From assembly GCF_014651695.1 (NCBI RefSeq), contig NZ_BMXJ01000008.1:186001-250000 (forward strand): a DNA stretch of 64,000 nt. Reading direction: 5' to 3'. Below the pieces are notes generated by a model that saw only the letters and a program-made list of their open reading frames with translations, made no database searches and was not told where the DNA came from. Source of the DNA: Nocardiopsis terrae (lineage in GTDB: Bacteria > Actinomycetota > Actinomycetes > Streptosporangiales > Streptosporangiaceae). Each line of letters opens with the position of its first letter. The stretch's first letter is position 1. Shown here piece by piece: positions 17,407-25,450 of the stretch. The translations under genes and the position numbers were made by a program.

Positions 17407-19632
17407 ATGGACTTTTCCCTTCCCGCTCTGCCGCCGAACGTCACCCCTCTGACCGACGGCGACCCGCTCCAGGTGGGCCGCTACCGGCTGATCGGGCGTC
17501 TGGGCGCCGACGCCATGGGCACCCTCTTCGCCGGGGTCTCCCCTGACCACGAGCCGACAGCCCTCATGATCGCCGGTGCCGAGTGGGCCTCCGAGGCCGA
17601 CGTGAGCGGTGAGGCCGTGCCCGCGCGCCTGTTCGGCGGCGTGTGCGCGGTGGGCGTGCGGGACAGCGGCACCCACGAAGGGCGCCCGTGGTCCGCGATC
17701 GCCTACGCACCCGGCCTCGGGCTGCAGCAGCACGTGCGGGTACACGGGCGCCTGAGCGGTGACGCGCTGCTGGTGCTGGCCGCCGGGATCGCCGAGGCGC
17801 TCGCGGCCATCCACGCCGCGGGCACCGTGCACGGCGACATGCGGCCCGGCAACGTGGTGGCCTCCGCCGACGGCCCCAAGGTGCTGGACTTCGGGATCAC
17901 GGCGCGGATCGACGGTGCCGCGCCCGTGCAGAGCGCCAAGAGCCTGGGCTGGCTGGCCCCCGAACGCTACGAGGGCACGGACGCGTCCCGGGCCTCCGAC
18001 GTCCACGGCTGGGCCTGCCTGGTGGTGTTGGCGGCCACCGGCGAGCCGCCGTTCGGGACCTCCCCGGCCGGGCACACCCCGGGGCGGATCCCCGGGCAGA
18101 TCCTGTGGGAGATGGCCCGCCGGGCGCGTGAGGCCCGCGTTGACCTGAGAGCGCTCCCGCGGGAGCTGCGTCCGCTGCTCGAACGTGCGTTCTCCCCGGA
18201 TCCGGCCCAGCGCCCCTCCGCGGAGGACGCGTACCTGGAATGCCTGCTGATGCTCGGTATCGACGAGCAGGCCACCGCCGAGACCTGGCCGGAGGCGCTC
18301 CGCGCGCTCATCGGTCAGCACTGGCCGGTCCCCGACCTGAGCTGGCACGACCCGGCCCGGTGGACCGACGCCGCCCTCGCCCTGGAACAGGAGCGGGCGA
18401 GGACCGGCTCCGGAGGCGCCGGGGCCAGGGAGGTTCCCGCCGTCCCAGGGGGTCAGGGCGCCGGCGCGGGCACCGGACCTGGAGCCGTCGCGAACGACGG
18501 GTGGGGGCCGGAATCGGCCGCCGAGGCCTACGGTCACCCGCCCGCGCGGCTCCCGGGCGGTCAGAACGGGCCCGCCCCGGGGCTCAGCAGCTCCGGCAGG
18601 ACGGGGGCGGCCCAGGACCAGGGGGCCGCCGCCTACCTGTTCGGCCCCGCGCAGACCGGCGCACAGGACCTGTCGGCGATGGGCGACGGGATCGACCCCG
18701 AGGACGAGGAGCCGACCGGTCGCGGAAGCAGGCTCGGTGTGTGGCTCGGCGTGGGCGCACTCGGCATGGCCGCGGTCCTCGGCGGCGGCTACCTGCTGTT
18801 CGACTTCCTGAAGGAGTCACCCGCCGACACCGTCGTCGCCGAGGAGCCCACAGCGGATCCGGACGGGGACGGCGCCGCGGACGACGAGGACCCCGGGGAC
18901 GCGGCAGCCCCCGAGGCTCCGGACTGCGACGACGCCGAACGAGTGGGAGCCCAGCAGGCGCACGCGCCCTGGCGCCCCTTCAACCCCGAAGCGGCCTCCC
19001 CGGACGTGTACGCCGCGCTCCTCACCCCGGGGCCCGAGGGCCAACCGAACACCAACCCCGACGCCTGGCCGTTCGTCTCCCCGCTCGACCACGACACGGT
19101 CGACTTCGGCCTGGTCTCGACGGGCCTGGAGGCCTTCCCGGTGGTGAGCGTGTGCATGACCGGGGTACGGGACACCGGTTCGGGGGTCGAGTTCACGGCG
19201 GAACTCACCTACCACCCGAACGTGGGATCCCACCCCGTGTACGCGGAGGACTTCCTGACACTCACACCGCTCGACCCGCAGACCAGCAGCGGGTCGGACA
19301 GGGAGGTGCTCCGCGGCGGGAGCGGCAGTGAGTTCAGCGTCCCGTTGACGACTCTGGCGGTGCTGGACCCGGAGAACCCCTCTGCCGAGATCACCGTGCA
19401 GATCCAGGGCGCCCCGGGACGGGCGGGGGTGGCCTACCGGCCCGCGGCGTACTCGAGCGCGCTGGCCGGTGACGTGAGCGGGCACTGCTACGACGTGGAC
19501 GGCACCCTGGAGTGGCGCGACCAGGACCGGCTGGGCTCGGAGTCCTTCGCCCTTCCGGGCGATGCGCCGGGCGAGAGCGACATGACGCAGTGCCCGGCCG
19601 GCGAAGGCGACGGCGAAGGCGACGGGAACTGA
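17407..19632 (+). CDS. Probable membrane pseudokinase with extracellular domain
   Basis: 741 residues. The N-terminal 270 residues have the kinase fold, but the Gly-loop is degenerate (GRLGADAMGTLF, 30-41), and the usual VAIK Lys is replaced by Met54 in ALMIAG. The catalytic loop reads HGDMRPGN (from about 141) in place of HRDLKPxN, although the Asp and the DFG at 161-163 are kept. Loss of the ATP-anchoring Lys suggests a pseudokinase or an atypical enzyme. A long Gly/Ala/Pro-rich linker follows, then one membrane helix (LGVWLGVGALGMAAVLGGGYLLF), an acidic stretch and an extracellular beta-rich domain of about 220 residues with four Cys. The ATG at 17407 was chosen because kinase homology starts soon after it. 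Confidence 0.85.
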   Translation: MDFSLPALPPNVTPLTDGDPLQVGRYRLIGRLGADAMGTLFAGVSPDHEPTALMIAGAEWASEADVSGEAVPARLFGGVCAVGVRDSGTHEGRPWSAIAYAPGLGLQQHVRVHGRLSGDALLVLAAGIAEALAAIHAAGTVHGDMRPGNVVASADGPKVLDFGITARIDGAAPVQSAKSLGWLAPERYEGTDASRASDVHGWACLVVLAATGEPPFGTSPAGHTPGRIPGQILWEMARRAREARVDLRALPRELRPLLERAFSPDPAQRPSAEDAYLECLLMLGIDEQATAETWPEALRALIGQHWPVPDLSWHDPARWTDAALALEQERARTGSGGAGAREVPAVPGGQGAGAGTGPGAVANDGWGPESAAEAYGHPPARLPGGQNGPAPGLSSSGRTGAAQDQGAAAYLFGPAQTGAQDLSAMGDGIDPEDEEPTGRGSRLGVWLGVGALGMAAVLGGGYLLFDFLKESPADTVVAEEPTADPDGDGAADDEDPGDAAAPEAPDCDDAERVGAQQAHAPWRPFNPEAASPDVYAALLTPGPEGQPNTNPDAWPFVSPLDHDTVDFGLVSTGLEAFPVVSVCMTGVRDTGSGVEFTAELTYHPNVGSHPVYAEDFLTLTPLDPQTSSGSDREVLRGGSGSEFSVPLTTLAVLDPENPSAEITVQIQGAPGRAGVAYRPAAYSSALAGDVSGHCYDVDGTLEWRDQDRLGSESFALPGDAPGESDMTQCPAGEGDGEGDGN

Positions 19633-19638
19633 CGGAAC

Positions 19639-19652
19639 GGTCGGCGCCGACC
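19639..19652 (+). terminator. Palindrome just after the pseudokinase gene
   Basis: GGTCGGCGCCGACC is a perfect 14-bp palindrome 6 nt past the stop codon. Terminator-like without a T-run. Confidence 0.35.
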
Positions 19653-19677
19653 GGTCCGCGGCCCGACCAAAGACGCC

Positions 19678-19707
19678 TTGACCCCCGACCGGACGGCTGC
19701 CTATATT
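19678..19707 (+). promoter_or_regulatory. Sigma-70-like promoter
   Basis: TTGACC at 19678-19683 and TATATT at 19702-19707 are separated by 18 bp, an unusually good housekeeping promoter for this G+C content. It reads toward the reductase-hemerythrin gene 418 bp downstream. Confidence 0.5.
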
Positions 19708-20124
19708 GCGTGTGCGTCGCGTGCGTCCGACCAAAGAGCAGTGGGCCGGTCGGACCGTATGGAGGCGCCTTGACATGTTCGGGGAGCCAATCGTGGGCAC
19801 ACACTTCGCGTACCGGATCTGAGCGGCTGAGCCGTTCGCGGCGCCGGTGAGGTGCGGCCGTCGAGACCGCGGGGCCCAGGGGCCCGCGGAGTCCGGCGAG
19901 CGCCCGGCCCGCGTACCGGCCGTTCGACCGCCTGTCGGCACAGGCAGACGATTCCGGCGGTCTCCCCGAACACACTCCCATCCGGTCGCACGGCCTTCCG
20001 CCCCGGCGCACCGGACCACGCGCTTCAGCTCTGCAGTGCTCCTGCCCTGACCGCAGACGAACCGTGCCACAGGTGTGCCTCCGGGGACGACCGCCTCCAC
20101 AGACCCCAGTGAGAGGACCGTCCC

Positions 20125-21156
20125 TTGACGGAGAACGACCAGAACAAGCCGGAGAACGAGAACCCCGACGACGAGACCGTCGCGGTGGCGACCACGGGCG
20201 GGGGCCGGGCCGAGGAGGGGGAACGGACGCCCGCACCGGCACCGCACCCGCGCCCCGAACCGGTGGTGAGCCCGTGGAACGAGCCGGTGGTCGAGGAGTT
20301 CCGCGCCAACGGCGGCCGCGTGGGCGGCGTGTTCGAGGGCGGTGACCTGCTGCTGCTCACCACCACCGGGGCGCGCTCGGGGCGGGAGCACACCACCCCG
20401 CTCGGTTTCCTGCGGATCGACGGCCGCGTCTACGTGGTGGGTTCCGCGGGCGGTTCACCCAGACACCCCGACTGGTACCGCAACCTGCTCGCCCACCCGA
20501 TGGCGCTCGTGGAGATGTCGAACGACGACAGCCACGAAGCCGTCGCCGTGCCCGTGGAGGGGGCGGAGCGGGACCGGGTCTTCCAGGAGATCGTCCGCCG
20601 CGAACCCGGGTTCGGCGAGTACCAGGAGCAGGTGGAGCGGCGGCTGCCGGTGGTGGAGCTGCAGCGCTCCGACCTCTCCGGCCCCGCCGAGGTCGACAAC
20701 CTCGCGGACAAGCTGTTCCAGATCCACGCGTGGCTGCGCGGCCAGCTGGTCCACGTGCGCAGGGAGGCGGAGCTGTACCTGGCCGGACGGGAGTCCGCCG
20801 GGGCGGCGCACCCGATGGGGCTGAACCTGCGGATCCGCCAGCACTGCCTGGCTTTCTGCGAGTCCCTGCACTTCCACCACACCAGCGAGGACACGGCGTT
20901 CCCGCAGCTCGCCGAGGGCTTCCCCCACCTGCGGGAACCGGTGGAGCGGTTGATCAGGGAACACCGCGCGGTCGACCGGCTCCGGGGCGAACTGGAGGGT
21001 CTGCTCACCGGCCTGGAGACGGCGGACCCGGTGCGGTTCATGGCGGAACTGGACCGGCTGACCGAGGAACTCCAAGCCCACCTGGAGTTCGAGGAGGGGG
21101 CGCTCATCCCCACCCTGGCCGAGATCCCGTTCCCGCCCCCGGGACCGGCACAGTAG
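20125..21156 (+). CDS. Deazaflavin (F420)-type reductase fused to a hemerythrin-like domain
   Basis: 343 residues from a TTG with GAGAGGA upstream. After a disordered acidic N-terminus of about 45 residues, residues 50-190 match the Ddn/Rv3547 family of deazaflavin-dependent nitro/quinone reductases (LLLLTTTGARSGREHTTPL, GSAGGSPRHPDWYRNLLAHP). Residues 195-335 form a hemerythrin-like four-helix bundle with spaced His/Glu ligands: HAWLRGQLVHVR, FHHTSEDTAFPQL, REHRAVDRL, HLEFEEGALIP. The fusion joins an F420H2-dependent reductase to a di-iron, O2- or NO-sensing or carrying module, suggesting a redox-stress role. Two hairpins at 21163-21224 separate it from the convergent tad operon. Confidence 0.88.
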   Translation: MTENDQNKPENENPDDETVAVATTGGGRAEEGERTPAPAPHPRPEPVVSPWNEPVVEEFRANGGRVGGVFEGGDLLLLTTTGARSGREHTTPLGFLRIDGRVYVVGSAGGSPRHPDWYRNLLAHPMALVEMSNDDSHEAVAVPVEGAERDRVFQEIVRREPGFGEYQEQVERRLPVVELQRSDLSGPAEVDNLADKLFQIHAWLRGQLVHVRREAELYLAGRESAGAAHPMGLNLRIRQHCLAFCESLHFHHTSEDTAFPQLAEGFPHLREPVERLIREHRAVDRLRGELEGLLTGLETADPVRFMAELDRLTEELQAHLEFEEGALIPTLAEIPFPPPGPAQ

Positions 21157-21162
21157 CGGCCG

Positions 21163-21193
21163 CGGGGTGTGGCCGGGGCCCGGCCACACCCCG
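21163..21193. terminator. Terminator hairpin after the reductase-hemerythrin gene
   Basis: Perfect 14-bp stem (CGGGGTGTGGCCGG with CCGGCCACACCCCG) and a 3-nt loop, 6 nt past the stop codon. Confidence 0.65.
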
Positions 21194-21198
21194 GGAAG

Positions 21199-21224
21199 CG
21201 CACACCGAACGCGTCCGGTGTGCG
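21199..21224 (-). terminator. Terminator hairpin for the tad operon
   Basis: Perfect 9-bp stem (CGCACACCG / CGGTGTGCG) with an 8-nt loop, 12 nt beyond the tadC stop on the minus strand. With the previous hairpin it insulates two convergent units. Confidence 0.55.
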
Positions 21225-21236
21225 TGCGGCGGGCCC

Positions 21237-22139
21237 CTAACCACCGAGGATGGTGCCGAGATTGACCTCGGTGCCCAGGAACATCGAACCGACGATGAGG
21301 ATCAGCAGGCCCGGAAGCAGGGTCACCGCGGTCACCATCGTCACCCTCGGGTTGAGCTGCTGGGCCTTGCGGCGCATGTACTGGGCGTCGGCCCGGCGCA
21401 TGTCCCTGCTGATGTTCACCAGGGTGTCGCTCAGCGGGGCGCCCAGCTCCTCGGCCTGCTGGATGGCGGTGACGAACTTGCTCAGCGAATCGTTGCGGTT
21501 GCGGCGGCGCAGGGAGTCGAAGGCCTCCCGGCGGGAGATGCCCAGCTCCATCTGGCGGAGTGCGATCGTGAACTCGTCCGACAGCACGCCCGGCATCGAC
21601 GCCGCGACCCGGCCGACCGCGGCGCGGAACGACATCCCCGCGCTCACCGTGACCGCGAGTACGTCCAGGAAGTCCGGTAGCTGCGTCTGCACCTGGTCGG
21701 CTCGCTCCTGGGTCTGCACGTACAGGTTCAGGTCGGTCAGGCCCATGAACGCCACCGCGAACAGGGCCAGGAGCGGACTGCTGTCCGAGACGAGTACCAA
21801 CAGCGCGAGCGTGCCGTAGATGGTGACCTCACCGATCTTGCGCTGCACGTACCGTTCGGCGGTCAGTCCGTCCGGGCGCCCCGCCGCCTCGATCCGGGCC
21901 GCGATCGACCTCCTCTGCTTCGTGCTCAGCGAGGCCAGTACCGAACGGGAGAAGGGGCGTCCGATCGCCTCGGTGATCCGGTGCAGGAAGAAGGTCTCGT
22001 CGCTCTTGGTGCGCACCGGGGCCTCGACCGGGTCGTCCACCGGAACCCGCGTCTGCGACAGGGTCAGGTACAGGCCGTAGACGCCGACCAGTACGACCAG
22101 GGCGGAGGCGAGCGCGGCCGCGAGGGGCAGAAGGTTCAT
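21237..22139 (-). CDS. tadC: Tad pilus inner-membrane platform protein TadC
   Basis: 300 residues of the T2SSF/GspF superfamily: an N-terminal helix, a second membrane region (TLALLVLVSDSSPLLALFAVAF), then the cytosolic helical domain with LPDFLDVLAVTVSAGMSFRAAV, AIQQAEELGAPLSDTL and MRRKAQQLNPRV, and a C-terminal helix (TLLPGLLILIVGSMFLG). TadC pairs with TadB as the platform on which the CpaF ATPase acts to extrude Flp pili. ATG with AAGGA upstream; last gene of the operon, 48 bp after tadB. Confidence 0.92.
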   Translation of the reverse strand: MNLLPLAAALASALVVLVGVYGLYLTLSQTRVPVDDPVEAPVRTKSDETFFLHRITEAIGRPFSRSVLASLSTKQRRSIAARIEAAGRPDGLTAERYVQRKIGEVTIYGTLALLVLVSDSSPLLALFAVAFMGLTDLNLYVQTQERADQVQTQLPDFLDVLAVTVSAGMSFRAAVGRVAASMPGVLSDEFTIALRQMELGISRREAFDSLRRRNRNDSLSKFVTAIQQAEELGAPLSDTLVNISRDMRRADAQYMRRKAQQLNPRVTMVTAVTLLPGLLILIVGSMFLGTEVNLGTILGG

Positions 22140-22187
22140 CGGGGGTGTCCTTCGGGGCGGAGGGCGGGTTGCGGGGAGAGGCCGCGG

Positions 22188-23120
22188 CTACAACCTGAAC
22201 TTGGTGATCCGGGAGACCAGCACGAAACCGACGGCGAACAGCGCCGCCACGACCAACAGCACCGCGATACCGGCCGCGCTGCCGGTCATCGTGCGCATGA
22301 TCCCCGGCTGGATCGCGTTGATCAGGAACAGCGCGCCCACCGACATGAACCCGAGGGCCCACACGGTGGACGTCGTCTCGCTGAGGATGGTCCGCACCTC
22401 GCGCCGGGTCTCCTTGCGGCTCTCCAGGGTGGCGGAGATGTTGCGCAGCGCGGTGACCAGGGAACCACCGGACCTGGAGGCCACCAGCAGAGTGGACAGC
22501 AGCACACCGAGCTCCCGGGAGGGCATACGTTCGCGCAGGTCGGAGATGGCCTCCTCGAAGGTCGCGCCGAGTTTCATCGACTCCGCCAGCCGGCCGAGCT
22601 CCTCACCGGCCGGACCGTCCAGCTCGTCCGCCGCGATCGCCACCGCGGTCGGCAGCGCCAGCCCGGCCGAGGTCGCGTTGCCCAGGACCCGGGCCAGGTC
22701 GGGTAGTTGGTTGGTGAACTCCTCGCGCCGCTTGGCCTCGGCCCGGCGCAGGTAGGAGAAGAACAGGAACGCCACCCCGACGGCGGCCAGCAGCCCGAAG
22801 AACGGGGCCAGCACCTGCCAGACCACCACGACCGCCAGCAGGGAACCGGCCGCCAGGGCCGCGACGAACGTGGCCGGACGTACGTCCGTGCCGGAACGGG
22901 CCAGCCTGCGGCTGAGCCGGGCGCCCCACTGGGTGCGGTGCAGCCTGGCGTCCAGCCTGGCCATGGGGGTGGAGGCAGCGTAGTCCGCCTGCGCCAGGGC
23001 GCTGCGGGAGGCGATCATCCGCCGCTGCTCGGCACTGGTCACGAACTCCCGGACCGCCCACAGCACCAGCAGCAGAACCAGGGCGAGGCCTCCGAGGATG
23101 GCCGCTATCTGCCAGTTCAC
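22188..23120 (-). CDS. tadB: Tad pilus inner-membrane platform protein TadB
   Basis: 310 residues, GspF-like. N-terminal helix (IAAILGGLALVLLLVLWAV), two central helices, a cytosolic domain with LPDLARVLGNATSAGLALPTAV and LLVASRSGGSLVTALRNIS, and two C-terminal helices. Forms the platform with TadC. The GTG start has GGGAG 6 nt upstream. It lies between cpaF and tadC with short gaps, in line with one transcript. Confidence 0.92.
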   Translation of the reverse strand: MNWQIAAILGGLALVLLLVLWAVREFVTSAEQRRMIASRSALAQADYAASTPMARLDARLHRTQWGARLSRRLARSGTDVRPATFVAALAAGSLLAVVVVWQVLAPFFGLLAAVGVAFLFFSYLRRAEAKRREEFTNQLPDLARVLGNATSAGLALPTAVAIAADELDGPAGEELGRLAESMKLGATFEEAISDLRERMPSRELGVLLSTLLVASRSGGSLVTALRNISATLESRKETRREVRTILSETTSTVWALGFMSVGALFLINAIQPGIMRTMTGSAAGIAVLLVVAALFAVGFVLVSRITKFRL

Positions 23121-23169
23121 CCGGTCTCCCTTCGGGTCGAGGTCGTCCGGACGGACGCGGTACGGGCGC

Positions 23170-24495
23170 TCACCGGCGGCCCTGGGTTCGTTCGTCGGCG
23201 ACGACCCCGAACGAGGAGGGGACGCTCTCGCCCACCTGGTAGATCCGACCGGCGACGTGGCGCGGCAGCGGGTAGTGCCGGAACTGCCCCTGCACGGCGC
23301 GGTCGGGGTTCACCGGTAGCGCGGCGAACTCCATCAGCCGGTCGAGGCGGAACTCCTCGCGTCTGCGCGAGGACACCACGGCGATCTCGTTGATCCGCCG
23401 TGAGCCGTCCGGCCAGCGGCCCAGGTGCACGACGGCGTCCACCGCGTTGTTGATCTGGTCGCGGATCGCCTCGTAGGGGATCTGGCCCTCACCCATGGTC
23501 GCCAGGGTCTGCAACCGGTGGATGGCGTCGTCCGCGGAGTTGGAGTGCACCGTCACCAGGGATCCGTCGTGGCCGGTGTTCATCGCCTGGAGCATGTCGA
23601 TGGTCTCCGAGCCCCGGACCTCACCGACGATGATGCGGTCCGGGCGCATCCGCAGGGCGTTGCGCACCAGGTCGCGGATGGCGATCGCTCCCCGCCCCTC
23701 GATGTTGGCGGGGCGCGACTCCAGGCGCACCACGTGTTCCTGCATGAGCTGGAGCTCCGCGGAGTCCTCGATCGTGACGATCCGTTCGCTGCTGGGGACG
23801 AAGGCCGACAGCGCGTTGAGGAAGGTCGTCTTACCGGTGCCGGTGCCGCCCGACACCACGATGTTGAACCGGGCCCGCACCATCGCCGACAACAGCACGC
23901 CGGTGGCCTGGTCCAGGCTGCCCATCCGGACCAGGTCCTCGATCGGGTAGGGCTTGGGGAAGCGCCGGATGGTCAGGACCGGCCCCGACAGCGACAGCGG
24001 GGGGATGATCACGTTGACCCGTTCGCCGCTGGGCAGGCGGGCGTCCACCATCGGTGAGGACTCGTCCACCCGCCGGTTGACCAGCGAGACGATGCGGTCG
24101 ATGGTCTGGTAGAGCTGTTCCTCGCCGTTGAAGGCGGCGTCGACGCGCTCCATCCGGCCCTCGCGTTCCACGAACACGTTGTCGGGCCCGTTGACCATGA
24201 TCTCGGTGACGCTCTCATCGGCCAGCAGCGGCTCCAGCACACCCAGCCCCAGGGCCTCGTCCACGACCCTGCGGATCAGCACCGAACGCTCGCGGTCCGA
24301 CAGCACCGGGCCCTCACGGGACAGGATGTGCCCGACGACCTTCTCCAGCCGGACCCGGCGCTGGGCCAGGGTCAGCCGGGTCAGGTCCTCCAGGTTGATC
24401 TCCTTCAGGAGGCGGCGGCGCCAGTGCGTCACGCTGCCGCGGTCCGCGCGGTCCTCGACGGCGCGGTCCTCCTCCAACCGGTCCTTCAGCCCCAT
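23170..24495 (-). CDS. cpaF: Tad secretion ATPase CpaF/TadA
   Basis: 441 residues of the GspE/VirB11 ATPase family that powers Flp pilus extrusion. The N-terminal domain (LLADESVTEIMVNGPDNVFVE) is followed by the ATPase core with Walker A GGTGTGKTT at about 215-224, an Asp-box TIEDSAELQL, Walker B RIIVGEVRG and the His-box (MNTGHDGSLVTVHSN). All catalytic elements are intact. The ATG at 24495 has GAGGAAC upstream; a longer frame back to 24555 overlaps the tadE-like gene and lacks support. Confidence 0.94.
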   Translation of the reverse strand: MGLKDRLEEDRAVEDRADRGSVTHWRRRLLKEINLEDLTRLTLAQRRVRLEKVVGHILSREGPVLSDRERSVLIRRVVDEALGLGVLEPLLADESVTEIMVNGPDNVFVEREGRMERVDAAFNGEEQLYQTIDRIVSLVNRRVDESSPMVDARLPSGERVNVIIPPLSLSGPVLTIRRFPKPYPIEDLVRMGSLDQATGVLLSAMVRARFNIVVSGGTGTGKTTFLNALSAFVPSSERIVTIEDSAELQLMQEHVVRLESRPANIEGRGAIAIRDLVRNALRMRPDRIIVGEVRGSETIDMLQAMNTGHDGSLVTVHSNSADDAIHRLQTLATMGEGQIPYEAIRDQINNAVDAVVHLGRWPDGSRRINEIAVVSSRRREEFRLDRLMEFAALPVNPDRAVQGQFRHYPLPRHVAGRIYQVGESVPSSFGVVADERTQGRR

Positions 24496-24551
24496 GTTCC
24501 TCGTCTCCTCCCTTGGCGGTGCCGTGGTGGTGCGGGGGCGCCCGCACCGCC

Positions 24552-24986
24552 TCACACGTTCGGCATGTCCACCCGCCGGGTCAGCGTCAGGTCGAACCCC
24601 ACCGACGAGAACACGATCGGCAGCGGGTGCGAGACCTCGACGTAGTACCCGTCACTGTCGTTGGCGCCGCTGGTGACGGTCGCGTCGTCCAACCAGCCGG
24701 GCAGGGCGCTGTGGGCCGCCGCCTCGGCGCCCGTCAGCTGTTCGGTTCCGGCCACCCTGGCCCCGGCCCGGGCCGCCGACTCGATCCGTTCCATCGCCAC
24801 GAAGGCCAGGAAGGCCTCGATCGCCACCACCACGGCGAACAGCAGGATCGGCAGGATCGCGGCGAACTCCAGGATGGGGCCGCCCCGGTCGCGGTCCCGG
24901 CGGGGGGCGCGACCGAGCAGCAGACGGCGGGACCAGCGGCCGAACAGCCGTCGACGGGGCCGGCGGGCGGCGGACGGTCCGGTCAC
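24552..24986 (-). CDS. TadE-like pseudopilin (second copy)
   Basis: 144 residues. A basic N-terminus (RRPRRRLFGRWSRRLL) precedes RGGPILEFAAILPILLFAVVVAIEAF, the TadE/prepilin-like N-terminal helix with the conserved Glu, then a periplasmic-type domain. Probably a minor pilin of the Flp pilus. Its GTG overlaps the TGA of the preceding tadE-like gene (GTGA), showing translational coupling. Confidence 0.85.
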   Translation of the reverse strand: MTGPSAARRPRRRLFGRWSRRLLLGRAPRRDRDRGGPILEFAAILPILLFAVVVAIEAFLAFVAMERIESAARAGARVAGTEQLTGAEAAAHSALPGWLDDATVTSGANDSDGYYVEVSHPLPIVFSSVGFDLTLTRRVDMPNV

Positions 24987-25450
24987 CGGTCCGCCTCCCC
25001 GGCGTCGGGCAGGCCGCGCGGAGTGACCTCGGTGACGACCTTCGCCTCGCCGGTGATCTGCCACGGGCCCGACGTACCGGGTAGGAACACCGGCATGTCC
25101 AGGCTCACCCGGGCGTAGCGCCCCCCGTCGCGTTCGACGATCTCGGTGGACAGCACGTCCTCGGCGTCCCAGGGAGCCCGTACCCGTTTACGCGCCTCCT
25201 CGTCGATGCGTTCGAGGTCGTCCGGGGTGACCGCGGCCTGTCGGGCCGCCTCGGCGGCCCCGTGGGAGGCGTACATGGCGGTGACCCCGAGTAGCAGTAC
25301 CTGCCAGACCAGTGCCAGCGCCAGCATCATGAACGGCACCATCGCGGCGAACTCCACGAAGACCGCGCCGCGGTCCTCCCCGGAGCGCCGGGAACCACGG
25401 CGGCCCCGAGGAGCCCGCGTTCGCCCCGGGCCCCGGCGGTCCTCAGCCAC
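24983..25450 (-). CDS. TadE-like pseudopilin (first copy)
   Basis: 155 residues. Arg/Gly-rich n-region, then DRGAVFVEFAAMVPFMMLALALVWQ, the TadE helix with the conserved Glu, then SHGAAEAARQAAVTPDD and a small beta domain. Presumed minor pilin. The GTG at 25450 overlaps the end of cpaE by 8 bp; longer starts would lie inside cpaE. A pair of TadE-like genes between cpaE and cpaF is a common arrangement in actinobacterial tad clusters. Confidence 0.85.
   Translation of the reverse strand: MAEDRRGPGRTRAPRGRRGSRRSGEDRGAVFVEFAAMVPFMMLALALVWQVLLLGVTAMYASHGAAEAARQAAVTPDDLERIDEEARKRVRAPWDAEDVLSTEIVERDGGRYARVSLDMPVFLPGTSGPWQITGEAKVVTEVTPRGLPDAGEADR

Larger units (their letters stand above)
19633..20124 (+). 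other. Leader/intergenic region before the reductase-hemerythrin gene
   Basis: About 490 bp. It holds a terminator-like palindrome, a sigma-70-like promoter and a perfect hairpin (GTCCGACC 19725-19732 with GGTCGGAC 19748-19755). CGACCAAAGA occurs twice. If transcription starts at the promoter, the mRNA has a leader of about 410 nt; no riboswitch family was recognised. Confidence 0.45.
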
